Origin: a virus
Length of the DNA: 64,000 bases
IMG/VR virus record: IMGVR_UViG_3300050821_008548
Coordinates: 1-64,000 of that record
Reading direction: 5' to 3' (one strand)
The first letter of the stretch is position 1; each line of letters starts with the position of its first letter. Below are positions 1 to 6,808 of this stretch, one piece after another. Made by a program: the position numbers and the translations under genes. The notes below the pieces were generated by a model, which saw only the letters and a program-made list of their open reading frames with translations, had not been told where the DNA came from and did not search any database.

Positions 1-2
1 TC

Positions 3-194
3 GGCTCGGCCGTCGACTCGGCCGTCCGCTCGGCCGTCGACTCGGCCGTCCGCTCGGCCGTCGGCTCGGCCGTCGACTCGGCCGTCGACTCGGCCGTCGA
101 CTCGGCCGTCGACTCGGCCGTCCGCTCGGCCGTCGGCTCGGCCGTCGACTCGGCCGTCGACTCGGCCGTCCGCTCGGCCGTCGGCTCGGCCGAT
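3..194 (+). repeat. 12-bp coding tandem repeat encoding (G/D/R)SAV
   Basis: About sixteen copies of a 12-bp unit read nnc-tcg-gcc-gtc in frame. Only the first codon varies, among ggc (Gly), gac (Asp) and cgc (Arg); the other three codons are identical in every full copy. The order is G D R D R G D D D D R G D D R, then a final GSA that leaves the repeat through GAT CCC. The array probably continues left of the window. Confidence 0.95.
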
Positions 195-932
195 CCCGCC
201 TTCAAGGCGGTGATCTCAACGATCCAACGCGGCTACAGCAGCCGGTTCTCCGGGCAGCTCTGGCCATGGTGGCCGTCGTACGTCTCGTTCCTTCAGGAGG
301 TGTGCGGCCTGACGGTTGGCGACGAACTCGATGCGCGCGCCCGGGCGTACATCGGCACGGTCGAATCAGCCTGCTGGTGGTGGCCCCATCGCGACTTCGT
401 CATGGTCTCGGAGCGTCCGTCATGGATTGACCGCGACGATCAGGGCCGCCTGCACTCCGACACGCGCCAGGCCATCCAGTGGCCAGACGGCTGGGGACTG
501 CACCGCGTCCACGGAGTGACTGTGCCGGACTACGTGGTCGAGCGGCCAGAGACGATCTCCGTCGCCAACATCGATGGCGAGCGAAACGCCGAGGTCCGGC
601 GGATCATGGTCGAGAAGATGGGCGTCGAACGCTTCATGCGAGACAGTGGCGCGAAGCTCGTGTCGAAGGATGTCTACGGGGAACTCTATCGGCGTGAGAT
701 GCCGGATGGTGGGCGGCCGCTCCTCGCGGTTCGCGTGTGGAATGCCACGAAGGAGGGCGACGGCTCGACCCGCGAGTTCTGGCTTCGCGTTCACCATGAA
801 CTGAGGCCGTTGCCGAATCCGGAGGATCCAGAGCGGCGGTTCGGGGAACCGCAGGGGCTCACGGCCCACAACGCGGTCGCCTCGACCTTCGGCCTGCGCG
901 GAGTGGACTACCGACCGCTGATGGAGACCTAA
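3..932 (+). CDS. DUF6745-like protein, 5' end outside window
   Basis: The reading frame is open from the first bases of the window, so the true start lies upstream; the internal GTG at 210 is not a likely start. The N-terminal part seen here is 15 perfect SAV tetrapeptides each preceded by G, D or R. About 240 residues follow, with Trp-rich stretches (WPWWPSY, CWWWPHRDF) and a central block (GRLHSDTRQAIQWPDGWGLH, then PETISVANIDGERNAEVRRI) that I recognise from memory as DUF6745-type proteins of GC-rich bacteria. The function of that family is unknown to me. It ends 2 bases before the next start, so it belongs to the rightward early operon. Confidence 0.75.
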   Translation, partial: GSAVDSAVRSAVDSAVRSAVGSAVDSAVDSAVDSAVDSAVRSAVGSAVDSAVDSAVRSAVGSADPAFKAVISTIQRGYSSRFSGQLWPWWPSYVSFLQEVCGLTVGDELDARARAYIGTVESACWWWPHRDFVMVSERPSWIDRDDQGRLHSDTRQAIQWPDGWGLHRVHGVTVPDYVVERPETISVANIDGERNAEVRRIMVEKMGVERFMRDSGAKLVSKDVYGELYRREMPDGGRPLLAVRVWNATKEGDGSTREFWLRVHHELRPLPNPEDPERRFGEPQGLTAHNAVASTFGLRGVDYRPLMET

Positions 933-934
933 CC

Positions 935-1360
935 ATGACCGCCCCCATCCCGTCCCTCGCCGATCTCCTCGAGCCCGACCCCGAGCTTCCGGACACCAGC
1001 TATCGCCCATTCAAGGCCCCACGCTCCGAGCACGTCCGCGCCCTCGCGGAAGCCAAGACCCGGGCCGCGCAGCTTGCCGATCGCCCCGGGGCCAGCCGCT
1101 TCCTCTTGCTTCGCGAGGATGGGACCGAGGTCCGCTCGTTCGACGACCTGCCAGATGCCCGGGCGTGGCAGCGGGCCAGCTGGCGCTACTACGTGGTGAT
1201 CGCCGAGGACGGGAGGCTGATGTCTTTCCCCAATATGACGACGGAGGCGTTTGCCGAGGGCGTGGCGGCGAAGTGGCGGGGGAGAAGGGTGGCGGAGGAG
1301 CCGTGGAGCGAGGTGCGGTTGCGCACGAGCGAACAGGAGATCGCGAAATGCCCTACGTAA
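935..1360 (+). CDS. Hypothetical protein, early operon
   Basis: This 141-residue protein starts at ATG 935, two bases after the DUF6745-like gene, and ends inside the next gene with a 13-nt overlap. It is rich in Glu, Arg and Ala. A mid-section around residues 60-100 (FLLLREDGTEVRSFDDL, then WRYYVVIAEDGRLMSFP) looks like two small beta-hairpin units. I do not recognise a family. Its spacing ties it to the same transcript as its neighbours. Confidence 0.7.
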   Translation: MTAPIPSLADLLEPDPELPDTSYRPFKAPRSEHVRALAEAKTRAAQLADRPGASRFLLLREDGTEVRSFDDLPDARAWQRASWRYYVVIAEDGRLMSFPNMTTEAFAEGVAAKWRGRRVAEEPWSEVRLRTSEQEIAKCPT

Positions 1361-1980
1361 CGATCACGAAGACGGATTTGCTCGAGTCGGATAGAGAACT
1401 GCGGGCACGCATCATCGTAGCCGAGAAGCCCGCCGCCTGCGGGGACTGCGGCGCGAGTCCTTGCGATTGCGCCGCCGAGATCTGGTCCTTCCGATACCGC
1501 AACCGGTCGAACGGCGCAGACTGGTGGTGGGGCGGCAATGCGGTTGTGGCCCAAAAGGCCGGTTGGGCCTTCATCACCCAAGCGTGGCGAGCGTGTGAGA
1601 CGGCTCAAGGACGCGTGTACGAATTCGGCCCCGTTCAGCGCACCACTGATCCGCCGTATGAGTTCCCGAAGGCGTGCTCAGTGACTGTCGATGTCCACAA
1701 CACGGTTCCGGCCGGTGGTTTGCCGCCCGATCATGGCAAGTATGCTCACTGGTTCTCACCGGCCAGGCTGGCGCGCCTGCTATGGGAGACCAACCCCCGC
1801 GTCACCGCCTTCATCGCCCAGGTCTCCGACAGCATCCTGCGTGAAGGCCCGGGCGAGTACGTGATCGACGCGGGGCGGGCGTCGGTGGCGAGAGAGCGGG
1901 CGTGGACCCGAGACGAAGGGAATTGGCGTAGCGAAGCCGAAATCCGCGCTGCGGCCATCTTCGCGGAGGCCTCGAAGTAG
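1348..1980 (+). CDS. Hypothetical protein with N-terminal Cys cluster
   Basis: This 210-residue product starts at ATG 1348, preceded by a good CAGGAGA ribosome site. A CGDCGASPCDC cluster near residue 35 may bind metal. It is followed by a Trp-rich segment (DWWWGG) and a soluble alpha/beta region. No family is recognised. It overlaps the upstream gene by 13 nt and is 2 bases from a small membrane-peptide frame. Confidence 0.65.
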   Translation: MPYVTITKTDLLESDRELRARIIVAEKPAACGDCGASPCDCAAEIWSFRYRNRSNGADWWWGGNAVVAQKAGWAFITQAWRACETAQGRVYEFGPVQRTTDPPYEFPKACSVTVDVHNTVPAGGLPPDHGKYAHWFSPARLARLLWETNPRVTAFIAQVSDSILREGPGEYVIDAGRASVARERAWTRDEGNWRSEAEIRAAAIFAEASK

Positions 1981-1982
1981 TC

Positions 1983-2066
1983 GTGACCCCCGACGACGCC
2001 AGCGCGTTTCTGTTCTGCCTCGGCCTCATGCTGGTCCTGGCGGGGTGGGTGGGGAGGATGCCGTGA
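1983..2066 (+). CDS. Small putative membrane peptide (27 aa)
   Basis: A GTG-started frame of 27 residues has a continuous hydrophobic core (FLFCLGLMLVLAGWVG) that would form one membrane helix. Its TGA overlaps the GTG of the excisionase-like gene by 4 bases, the same coupling used throughout this operon, which is the main reason to accept it. The function is unknown. Confidence 0.45.
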   Translation: MTPDDASAFLFCLGLMLVLAGWVGRMP

Positions 2067-2407
2067 GTCGCCAGGCCATCCTCATCTCGCGCGGCGAGGC
2101 GGCGGAGCTCTGCGGTGTTTCGGTCGACACGTTCGACGAACGGGTGCGGCCGTACGTGCTGACGAAACGGATCGGGAGACGGGTTCTGATCGAAGAAGGG
2201 AGCTTGCTCGAATGGGTCGGCCATCAAAAGGGCTCAAACTCGAATGGCGCCGCGGCATCGGCTACGCGCGGTTCACGCACGGGCGCCGCGAACACCTTGT
2301 CAGCACCGGCAAAAGAGATCCTGGGGCGGCTCAGGAAGAGGCAGATCGCATCTTCCGGCGCGTCGTCGGAGGCACCGCCGCCAGGCCCTCGTCCACCCGA
2401 GACCTGA
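2063..2407 (+). CDS. Excisionase-like HTH protein
   Basis: This 114-residue protein starts at GTG 2063 by 4-base overlap with the preceding frame. Residues 5-55 (ISRGEAAELCGVSVDTF, then KRIGRRVLIEEGSLLEWV) fit the MerR/excisionase-type HTH_17 fold: a helix-turn-helix followed by a wing ending in a Leu-Glu-Trp helix. Such proteins bind attachment sites and steer integrase towards excision. The remaining Ala/Ser/Pro-rich tail lies over the first 196 bases of the integrase in another frame, so the tail may be dispensable. Confidence 0.7.
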   Translation: MSRQAILISRGEAAELCGVSVDTFDERVRPYVLTKRIGRRVLIEEGSLLEWVGHQKGSNSNGAAASATRGSRTGAANTLSAPAKEILGRLRKRQIASSGASSEAPPPGPRPPET

Positions 2408-3633
2408 AGACCGCGGACTTGCCGGTGCTCTTCGCTGAGTGGCTCGCCTCGCTACAGGGCCAGCTCGACGTCGAGACGCTCCGCACCTACGAGGTCACCT
2501 ACTGCGGCAAGCACTGGCCCGCGCACTACAGCACCCTGGCCGACATGTGCTCGCGGATGGCGCGCGAGCGCTACCGGACCGCGCGCCTCAAGGTGGCCAC
2601 TGCCAAGACGGTGAAGAAGGAGACGTGGTCGCAGGACAAGTTTCTGCGCTGGTGTGAGGAGCGGGAGCTGATTCCCGAGGAGATGCTGCCGAGGCGGCTG
2701 CGGTGGAACAAGGGGACGCTCGGCACCAGGACCGGCCGCCAGCGAGAGCACGCGCGCCAGCTCACCGAGGTCGACGTGGTGACGTTCCTGGGGGAGCTCC
2801 CGGCGTGGCGAGAGGTCGGTGGGCGGGCGGTGAAGAAGAAGCCGTTCCCGGTTCGCGATCGATACCTCTTCGGGTACGAGACGGGCTTCCGCCCGGCGAC
2901 GCTCGACGGGCTCGTATGGGCCGACTGGGTAGACCCGTCCGCGCTACGCGTCCGTGACGAGGTCGACAAGATCCGGTTTGGACGCATTGTCCCCCTCAGC
3001 GTCCCCGCTAAGAACGCCTTGCTGCGGGTCCAGTTCGAGAGCCGCGAGCGCGGTCTGCCCACCGGGCCGCAGGATGCCATCTTCGGCAAGCACCGGAGCG
3101 GCAAGACCATCGCCAAGGCCGCCAAGGCGGCGGGGCTCGACGGCGTCGCCCCCTACGACCTCCGCCATGCGCGAGCCACCCACCTGGCGGACGCTGGTGC
3201 CCCCATCACCGGCATCGGCTACCTCGTCGGACACCGGCAGGCGACCACCACCAACCGCTACCTCCACCAATCCGAGCGCGCGGCGCGTCTGGCCCTCGGT
3301 ACCGACAACTCATCCGGGAATCCGGTACGTACCGCAAACACCGAGGAGAAAACAGGGTGGCCGACGGGCTCTGACCCCGCGACCTCTGGAGCCACAAGGC
3401 AGTTGCCGGCGGCTGGCGACTCGGTAATTACGCCTGATCGGAAACCGGTTTCCGGTACAGACGCCGCCCAAAACCGTTTAGGAGGGCCTGACGCGGAGGT
3501 TGGGCCGGATACTCGCGAGGCGTTCGCGGAGGCGATCCTGGGGCCTCGTGGGGCCACCAAACCGTGGCTCTATGAGGCGGCCTGCGGGCTCGTCTGTCGG
3601 CGCCCGGACGTGGTGACTGGGGGCGCGTCATGA
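2212..3633 (+). CDS. int: Tyrosine-family site-specific integrase
   Basis: This 473-residue protein inserts and excises the phage genome at attP/attB. The N-terminus (MGRPSKGLKLEWRRGIGYAR) resembles an arm-binding domain, residues 70-160 a core-binding SAM-like domain, and 180-360 the catalytic domain. Visible catalytic residues are R227 (TGFRPATLDGL), the Y315-x-x-R318 box (PYDLRHARATH; Tyr replaces the first His, a tolerated variant), H341 (VGHRQATT) and nucleophile Y350 (NRYLHQ). About 120 Thr/Gly/Pro-rich residues follow the nucleophile, which is unusually long, and that stretch carries several palindromes. The ATG overlaps the excisionase frame by 196 nt. Confidence 0.93.
   Translation: MGRPSKGLKLEWRRGIGYARFTHGRREHLVSTGKRDPGAAQEEADRIFRRVVGGTAARPSSTRDLKTADLPVLFAEWLASLQGQLDVETLRTYEVTYCGKHWPAHYSTLADMCSRMARERYRTARLKVATAKTVKKETWSQDKFLRWCEERELIPEEMLPRRLRWNKGTLGTRTGRQREHARQLTEVDVVTFLGELPAWREVGGRAVKKKPFPVRDRYLFGYETGFRPATLDGLVWADWVDPSALRVRDEVDKIRFGRIVPLSVPAKNALLRVQFESRERGLPTGPQDAIFGKHRSGKTIAKAAKAAGLDGVAPYDLRHARATHLADAGAPITGIGYLVGHRQATTTNRYLHQSERAARLALGTDNSSGNPVRTANTEEKTGWPTGSDPATSGATRQLPAAGDSVITPDRKPVSGTDAAQNRLGGPDAEVGPDTREAFAEAILGPRGATKPWLYEAACGLVCRRPDVVTGGAS
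3296..3454. repeat. Cluster of perfect palindromes in the int C-terminal coding region
   Basis: Three perfect palindromes lie within 160 bases: TCGGTACCGA at 3296-3305, CGGTACGTACCG at 3323-3334 and CGGAAACCGGTTTCCG at 3439-3454. The 8-mer TCCGGTAC occurs at 3321 and again at 3451. They sit in the poorly conserved tail codons of the integrase, where DNA-level constraint is easy to accommodate. They could be recombinase or excisionase sites, or operators; that role is inference. Confidence 0.5.
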
Positions 3634-3809
3634 GCGTCGTGATCGAATCCCTCCGCCTCCCCAACCGCACCCGCGCGACCTACCGCGTCCGCTGTGGCGG
3701 TTGCAACCGCACTTACATCACTACCCAGCCGCGCACCAACATCGAGCGCCTGCGCCACTGCCAGGGGTGCGTGAAGCGCGACCGGCTCGGACGGAGGGTC
3801 CGGACGTGA
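3630..3809 (+). CDS. Small zinc-ribbon protein (59 aa)
   Basis: The ATG overlaps the integrase stop by 4 bases. The product has two Cys pairs, CGGC and CQGC, spaced about 25 residues apart as in a treble-clef or zinc-ribbon fold, within a basic context. It is probably a nucleic-acid or protein-binding accessory factor; no specific role is known. Confidence 0.65.
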   Translation: MSVVIESLRLPNRTRATYRVRCGGCNRTYITTQPRTNIERLRHCQGCVKRDRLGRRVRT

Positions 3810-4009
3810 ACTCCCGCACCGACTACTTCGCCGATCTCTATTGGCGCGCCCCTGCCCTCTGGGCCCACCACGCGCGTCTGGTGCGCCCCTGCCTTCGGGC
3901 GGCCGCCGCGCGCGCGCTGTGGGCTGCCCTGGCGGGAGATGAGGTCCGCTTTGCCGACGCGATGCGGAGCGTAAACGACTGTCTCGCGCAGCTCGGAGGC
4001 GCCCCGTGA
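3806..4009 (+). CDS. Hypothetical small helical protein (67 aa)
   Basis: GTG 3806 overlaps the preceding stop by 4 bases. The Ala/Arg/Leu-rich sequence, with a YWRAPALWAHHARL segment, predicts three helices. No family is recognised. Confidence 0.6.
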   Translation: MNSRTDYFADLYWRAPALWAHHARLVRPCLRAAAARALWAALAGDEVRFADAMRSVNDCLAQLGGAP

Positions 4010-4203
4010 ACTACCGCACCGACCCTCGACTAAGCGACCGCGCCTTCTTCATCGTGACGGTCTCGGTCCTGGCCGTCGTCATCGGCCTGGTCACCGCGGG
4101 ACTCTACGAGTCGGCGTCGTCGGAGTGCGACAGCCGCCACGGGGTGCTGGTGCGGGATGCGTGGGGGTTCGGGTGGGATTGCGTCCGCGAGGCCAAGCCA
4201 TGA
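4006..4203 (+). CDS. Small single-pass membrane protein (65 aa)
   Basis: GTG 4006 overlaps the preceding stop by 4 bases. Residues 13-34 (AFFIVTVSVLAVVIGLVTAG) form one clear membrane helix. The Cys pair C40 and C58 in the following segment could form a disulfide if that side is periplasmic. The function is unknown. Confidence 0.65.
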   Translation: MNYRTDPRLSDRAFFIVTVSVLAVVIGLVTAGLYESASSECDSRHGVLVRDAWGFGWDCVREAKP

Positions 4204-4463
4204 GCGCCATCGTCACCGACCCGCGCTGCCCGAAGCATCCGGGCCATCAGGTGTATCTGAGCTGGCAGAGCTGGCACGACTGGGGGCAGTGGGTCTGCTC
4301 CGCCTGCCGACGGCCGCTCGGACTCGCGGCGCGTTCGGGGATTTGCGGCGGCCGCGCGCCGTGGCCCCAGGGTCGCACCCAGAAGCCGCGGGACATGGCG
4401 ACCGACAAGGTCGACTGGGACTGGGTCTTTGCAGAGCAAGAGAGAAGGAGCAACGCGACATGA
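4200..4463 (+). CDS. Small zinc-finger-like protein (87 aa)
   Basis: The ATG overlaps the preceding stop by 4 bases. A potential metal site is made of CPKHPGH near residue 9 and CSAC near residue 33. The middle is Trp-rich (LSWQSWHDWGQW). It belongs to the group of tiny Cys-pair proteins in this operon; the function is unknown. Confidence 0.6.
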   Translation: MSAIVTDPRCPKHPGHQVYLSWQSWHDWGQWVCSACRRPLGLAARSGICGGRAPWPQGRTQKPRDMATDKVDWDWVFAEQERRSNAT

Positions 4464-4726
4464 CCACCACCCAACCCAACCCCCGCCGCGGCTTCGCGGC
4501 CATGCCACCCGAGCGCCGTCGCGCCATCGCCAGCGCCGGAGGCAAGGCCTCGCAGGCGTCCGGCCGCGCGCACCACTTCACGCCCGACACGGCGAGCGAC
4601 GCGGGGCAGCTCGGGGGAGCGGCGCTCGTGGCGAGCCGGGGCGATGGGTACATGGCGGAGATCGGTAGGCGCGGGGGGAAGAAGAGGGCGGGGAATGCGG
4701 CGGCGCGGAAGGGAGAAGCGACGTGA
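4460..4726 (+). CDS. KGG-repeat (YciG-like) small basic protein
   Basis: This 88-residue product starts at ATG 4460 (4-base overlap). GFAAMPPERRRAIASAGGKA and a later EIGRRGGKKR match the repeated 'KGG' motif of stress-induced YciG-type proteins (PF10685, from memory), in which each repeat is a short helix ending in a Gly-Gly turn. The biochemical role of that family is poorly defined. It is very basic, so nucleic-acid association is plausible. Confidence 0.7.
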   Translation: MTTTQPNPRRGFAAMPPERRRAIASAGGKASQASGRAHHFTPDTASDAGQLGGAALVASRGDGYMAEIGRRGGKKRAGNAAARKGEAT

Positions 4727-4950
4727 AGTCCCTCGCCCCCATCTTCCCGCCGACGCCGAGCCCGCAGCTTCCGCGCATCGGCCCCTGGCGCCGCGTCGTC
4801 GAGTGCATCGGCTACCTCGCCCGAGGCAACGCGCGCGTCCTGTTCTTCAAGCTCGAGTGCGACCACGAGGTGGGAAGGGTTGATGATCGGAGCGGGGCGG
4901 TGAGGGCGGGGTGCTACTGCGAGCACTGTGGGACGCGGGAGGGGCGATGA
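4723..4950 (+). CDS. Small zinc-ribbon-like protein (75 aa)
   Basis: GTG 4723 overlaps the preceding stop by 4 bases. C46 and H48 (LECDHE) with a C-terminal CYCEHC make a plausible metal site. No homologue family is recognised. It is coupled to the methyltransferase downstream. Confidence 0.6.
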   Translation: MKSLAPIFPPTPSPQLPRIGPWRRVVECIGYLARGNARVLFFKLECDHEVGRVDDRSGAVRAGCYCEHCGTREGR

Positions 4951-5768
4951 CCGAGGCCGCGTCCATCCCCGACGTGCTCGAGGGCCGCGCCACGTGGTGC
5001 GTCGTCGAGGGCGATTGCCTGCCGGTTCTTGGCAAACTGACCGAGCTGTCGATCGACGCCATCATCACGGATCCGCCATACAGCGCTCACGTCCACAAGT
5101 CCGTGCGCTCCGCGAAGACCAACGACCTGCCAGACGTCGCGGAGTTCGAGTGCCGGACGCGGCGCCAAGTCGATCTTGGGTTCGAGCACCTAACGGCCAC
5201 GCTCCGGCGTCGGTGCGCGCGCGAGTTCTCTCGCCTTGCTCGGCGCTGGGTCTGCGTCTTCTCCGACGAGGATTCGATGTGGAAGTGGCGGCTCTCACTG
5301 GAGTCTTCTGGGCTGCAGCACGTCCGGTCGTGCTTCTGGGTTCGCGTCGGCGGAGCTCCGCAGTTCACAGGAGATCGGCCCGCCGTCGGCGTCGAGGCCA
5401 TCACGGTCGCCCACCCGCCCGGGCGCAAGCGGTGGAACGGTGGCGGTAAGGTTGGCATCTACGCCCACCCGATTGTTGCCAACCGGCTAGGCCAGAGAGG
5501 CAGCCGCGTGCACCCGACGCAGAAGCCGGTCGAGTTGATGCTCGACCTGATCCAAGACTTCACCGAGCCAGGGGAGGTTGTTTTGGATCCGTTCGCGGGA
5601 TCGGGAACCACTGGGGTGGCGGCCCTCCGTCGTGGACGGAGGTTCATCGGGATCGAGCGCATGCCGGATCATGCGGCGACGGCTCGCGAGCGGCTGGCGG
5701 CGGAAGCGCTGGGGGATTCGGTGAATTCTGTACGGGCGAAGCAGGTGCCCATGTTCGGAGTGAAGTAA
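4947..5768 (+). CDS. Beta-class DNA (amino) methyltransferase
   Basis: This 273-residue enzyme transfers methyl from S-adenosylmethionine to adenine N6 or cytosine N4 in DNA. The catalytic DPPY (motif IV) is at residue 42 and the cofactor loop [10 protein letters not shown] (motif I) at about residue 214, followed by RRFIGIE. The IV-then-I order defines the beta class (MboII/RsrI-like). HPTQKP near residue 190 is the usual motif X region. It starts by 4-base overlap. It may protect phage DNA from host restriction, or pair with the GIY-YIG nuclease immediately downstream. Confidence 0.92.
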   Translation: MTEAASIPDVLEGRATWCVVEGDCLPVLGKLTELSIDAIITDPPYSAHVHKSVRSAKTNDLPDVAEFECRTRRQVDLGFEHLTATLRRRCAREFSRLARRWVCVFSDEDSMWKWRLSLESSGLQHVRSCFWVRVGGAPQFTGDRPAVGVEAITVAHPPGRKRWNGGGKVGIYAHPIVANRLGQRGSRVHPTQKPVELMLDLIQDFTEPGEVVLDPFAGSGTTGVAALRRGRRFIGIERMPDHAATARERLAAEALGDSVNSVRAKQVPMFGVK

Positions 5769-5792
5769 CGCGATGACGCCCGGAAAGGCCCG

Positions 5793-6545
5793 TTGATCTA
5801 CGTCATGCAAGGAGACCCCGGAAAAGTAAAGATTGGTCTGACCTCAGGTCCGGTGGAGAAACGGCGCCGCGGCCTCGCCACGGGACACGCAAGCCTCCTT
5901 AGGGTGCTCCACACCATGCCCGGAGGCAGGCCAGAGGAGACGGCGCTCCACCGAAGGTTTGCGCAGTACAAGGTTAGAGGAACTAAGGAGTGGTTCTGGG
6001 AGACTGAGGAGGTCCTCGCTTGGTTGGAGACGCTGGATCGTCATGCGGAGCTCTCTGACGAAGAGACGGCGCTGGAGTGGCTCGCCCGGGTTGGCAGCAA
6101 AGAGTCTCTGGCGGCTAAGGCCGAGTGGGATCGGCTGCGCGCGTTCCTCCTCGAGAGTAGGGGCCGAATTGTTGGTGGATGGACCCTGTGGGACATCTTG
6201 GCTGGGGCTCACAAGGGCGTCTACGAGCCGCTGTATGGGCGCAACGTCGTCCTGGTACGAAAGCGTGGCCCCAGGGGGCCTAGCGCCAAAGACGAGATGT
6301 TTTCATTTCCCATCTTCGTCGAGGCCTGTCGCCGTCAGGGTATGTCTGAGCCGGCAAACGCCATCGTCACCGGAGTCCGTCCACGAAGCCACCGCAAGCC
6401 GCAACCGGGGCGGTGGTCGGGCTCATCGCTTCGCGGCTACCGATCCCCATCGGCTGCCGACACGCCGAGCCAGACGACGCCGGTCTCGAGGACCGCCGAC
6501 ACGGTGTTGGATGGCCAAACCACCCTCTTCGGAGCCGCCAAGTGA
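5793..6545 (+). CDS. GIY-YIG (T5orf172-type) nuclease-domain protein
   Basis: This 250-residue protein starts at TTG 5793. That codon overlaps the stop of a 7-codon frame starting at ATG 5773, so translation may be coupled through a mini-leader. Residues 1-80 carry the degenerate GIY-YIG core of the T5orf172/MUG113 group: IYVM, VKIGLTS, an Arg-rich helix (EKRRRGL), a Glu/His element (EETALHRRF) and WFWETEEV. The remaining 170 residues are charged and then low in complexity. The group is a presumed endonuclease; its target is unknown. Confidence 0.82.
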   Translation: MIYVMQGDPGKVKIGLTSGPVEKRRRGLATGHASLLRVLHTMPGGRPEETALHRRFAQYKVRGTKEWFWETEEVLAWLETLDRHAELSDEETALEWLARVGSKESLAAKAEWDRLRAFLLESRGRIVGGWTLWDILAGAHKGVYEPLYGRNVVLVRKRGPRGPSAKDEMFSFPIFVEACRRQGMSEPANAIVTGVRPRSHRKPQPGRWSGSSLRGYRSPSAADTPSQTTPVSRTADTVLDGQTTLFGAAK

Positions 6546-6808
6546 CCCCCCACCCCATCACCCAACCCGACGCCGGCGCTACGATCCACCTCTTCACGAC
6601 CTGCAGGGTGTGCCTGCGCCTGCGGCGCGCGCTGAAGGAGCCGGAGTTCGTGTGTTCAGAGTGCGAGGCGGCCAGTGTGGCAGCCATCCGGGCCGCGGCC
6701 CGGAGAGATTCCGATGCATGGGTCCGGGAGCTCGTGGTGAGCCTGCTGATCGTCGGGGCGTTCGTGGCCTTGATGGCGTTTGCTAACGCGGTGAGGCCGT
6801 GGCTGTGA
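6542..6808 (+). CDS. Small zinc-ribbon plus membrane-helix protein (88 aa)
   Basis: GTG 6542 overlaps the nuclease stop by 4 bases. An N-terminal CRVC...CSEC pair precedes a C-terminal hydrophobic helix (VVSLLIVGAFVALMAF), suggesting a membrane-tethered metal-binding domain. The function is unknown. Confidence 0.62.
   Translation: MTPHPITQPDAGATIHLFTTCRVCLRLRRALKEPEFVCSECEAASVAAIRAAARRDSDAWVRELVVSLLIVGAFVALMAFANAVRPWL

Noticed and set aside
1-200. Tandem repeat as a possible CRISPR array
   Set aside because: The units are 12 bp, contiguous, in frame and without spacers, so this is a coding repeat.
3-932. Diversity-generating retroelement target because one codon varies
   Set aside because: No reverse transcriptase, template repeat or accessory gene is present, and the variation is not at adenines of a template.
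210-932. GTG 210 as the start of the first gene
   Set aside because: The same frame is open with strongly patterned protein sequence to the window edge and there is no ribosome site before 210.
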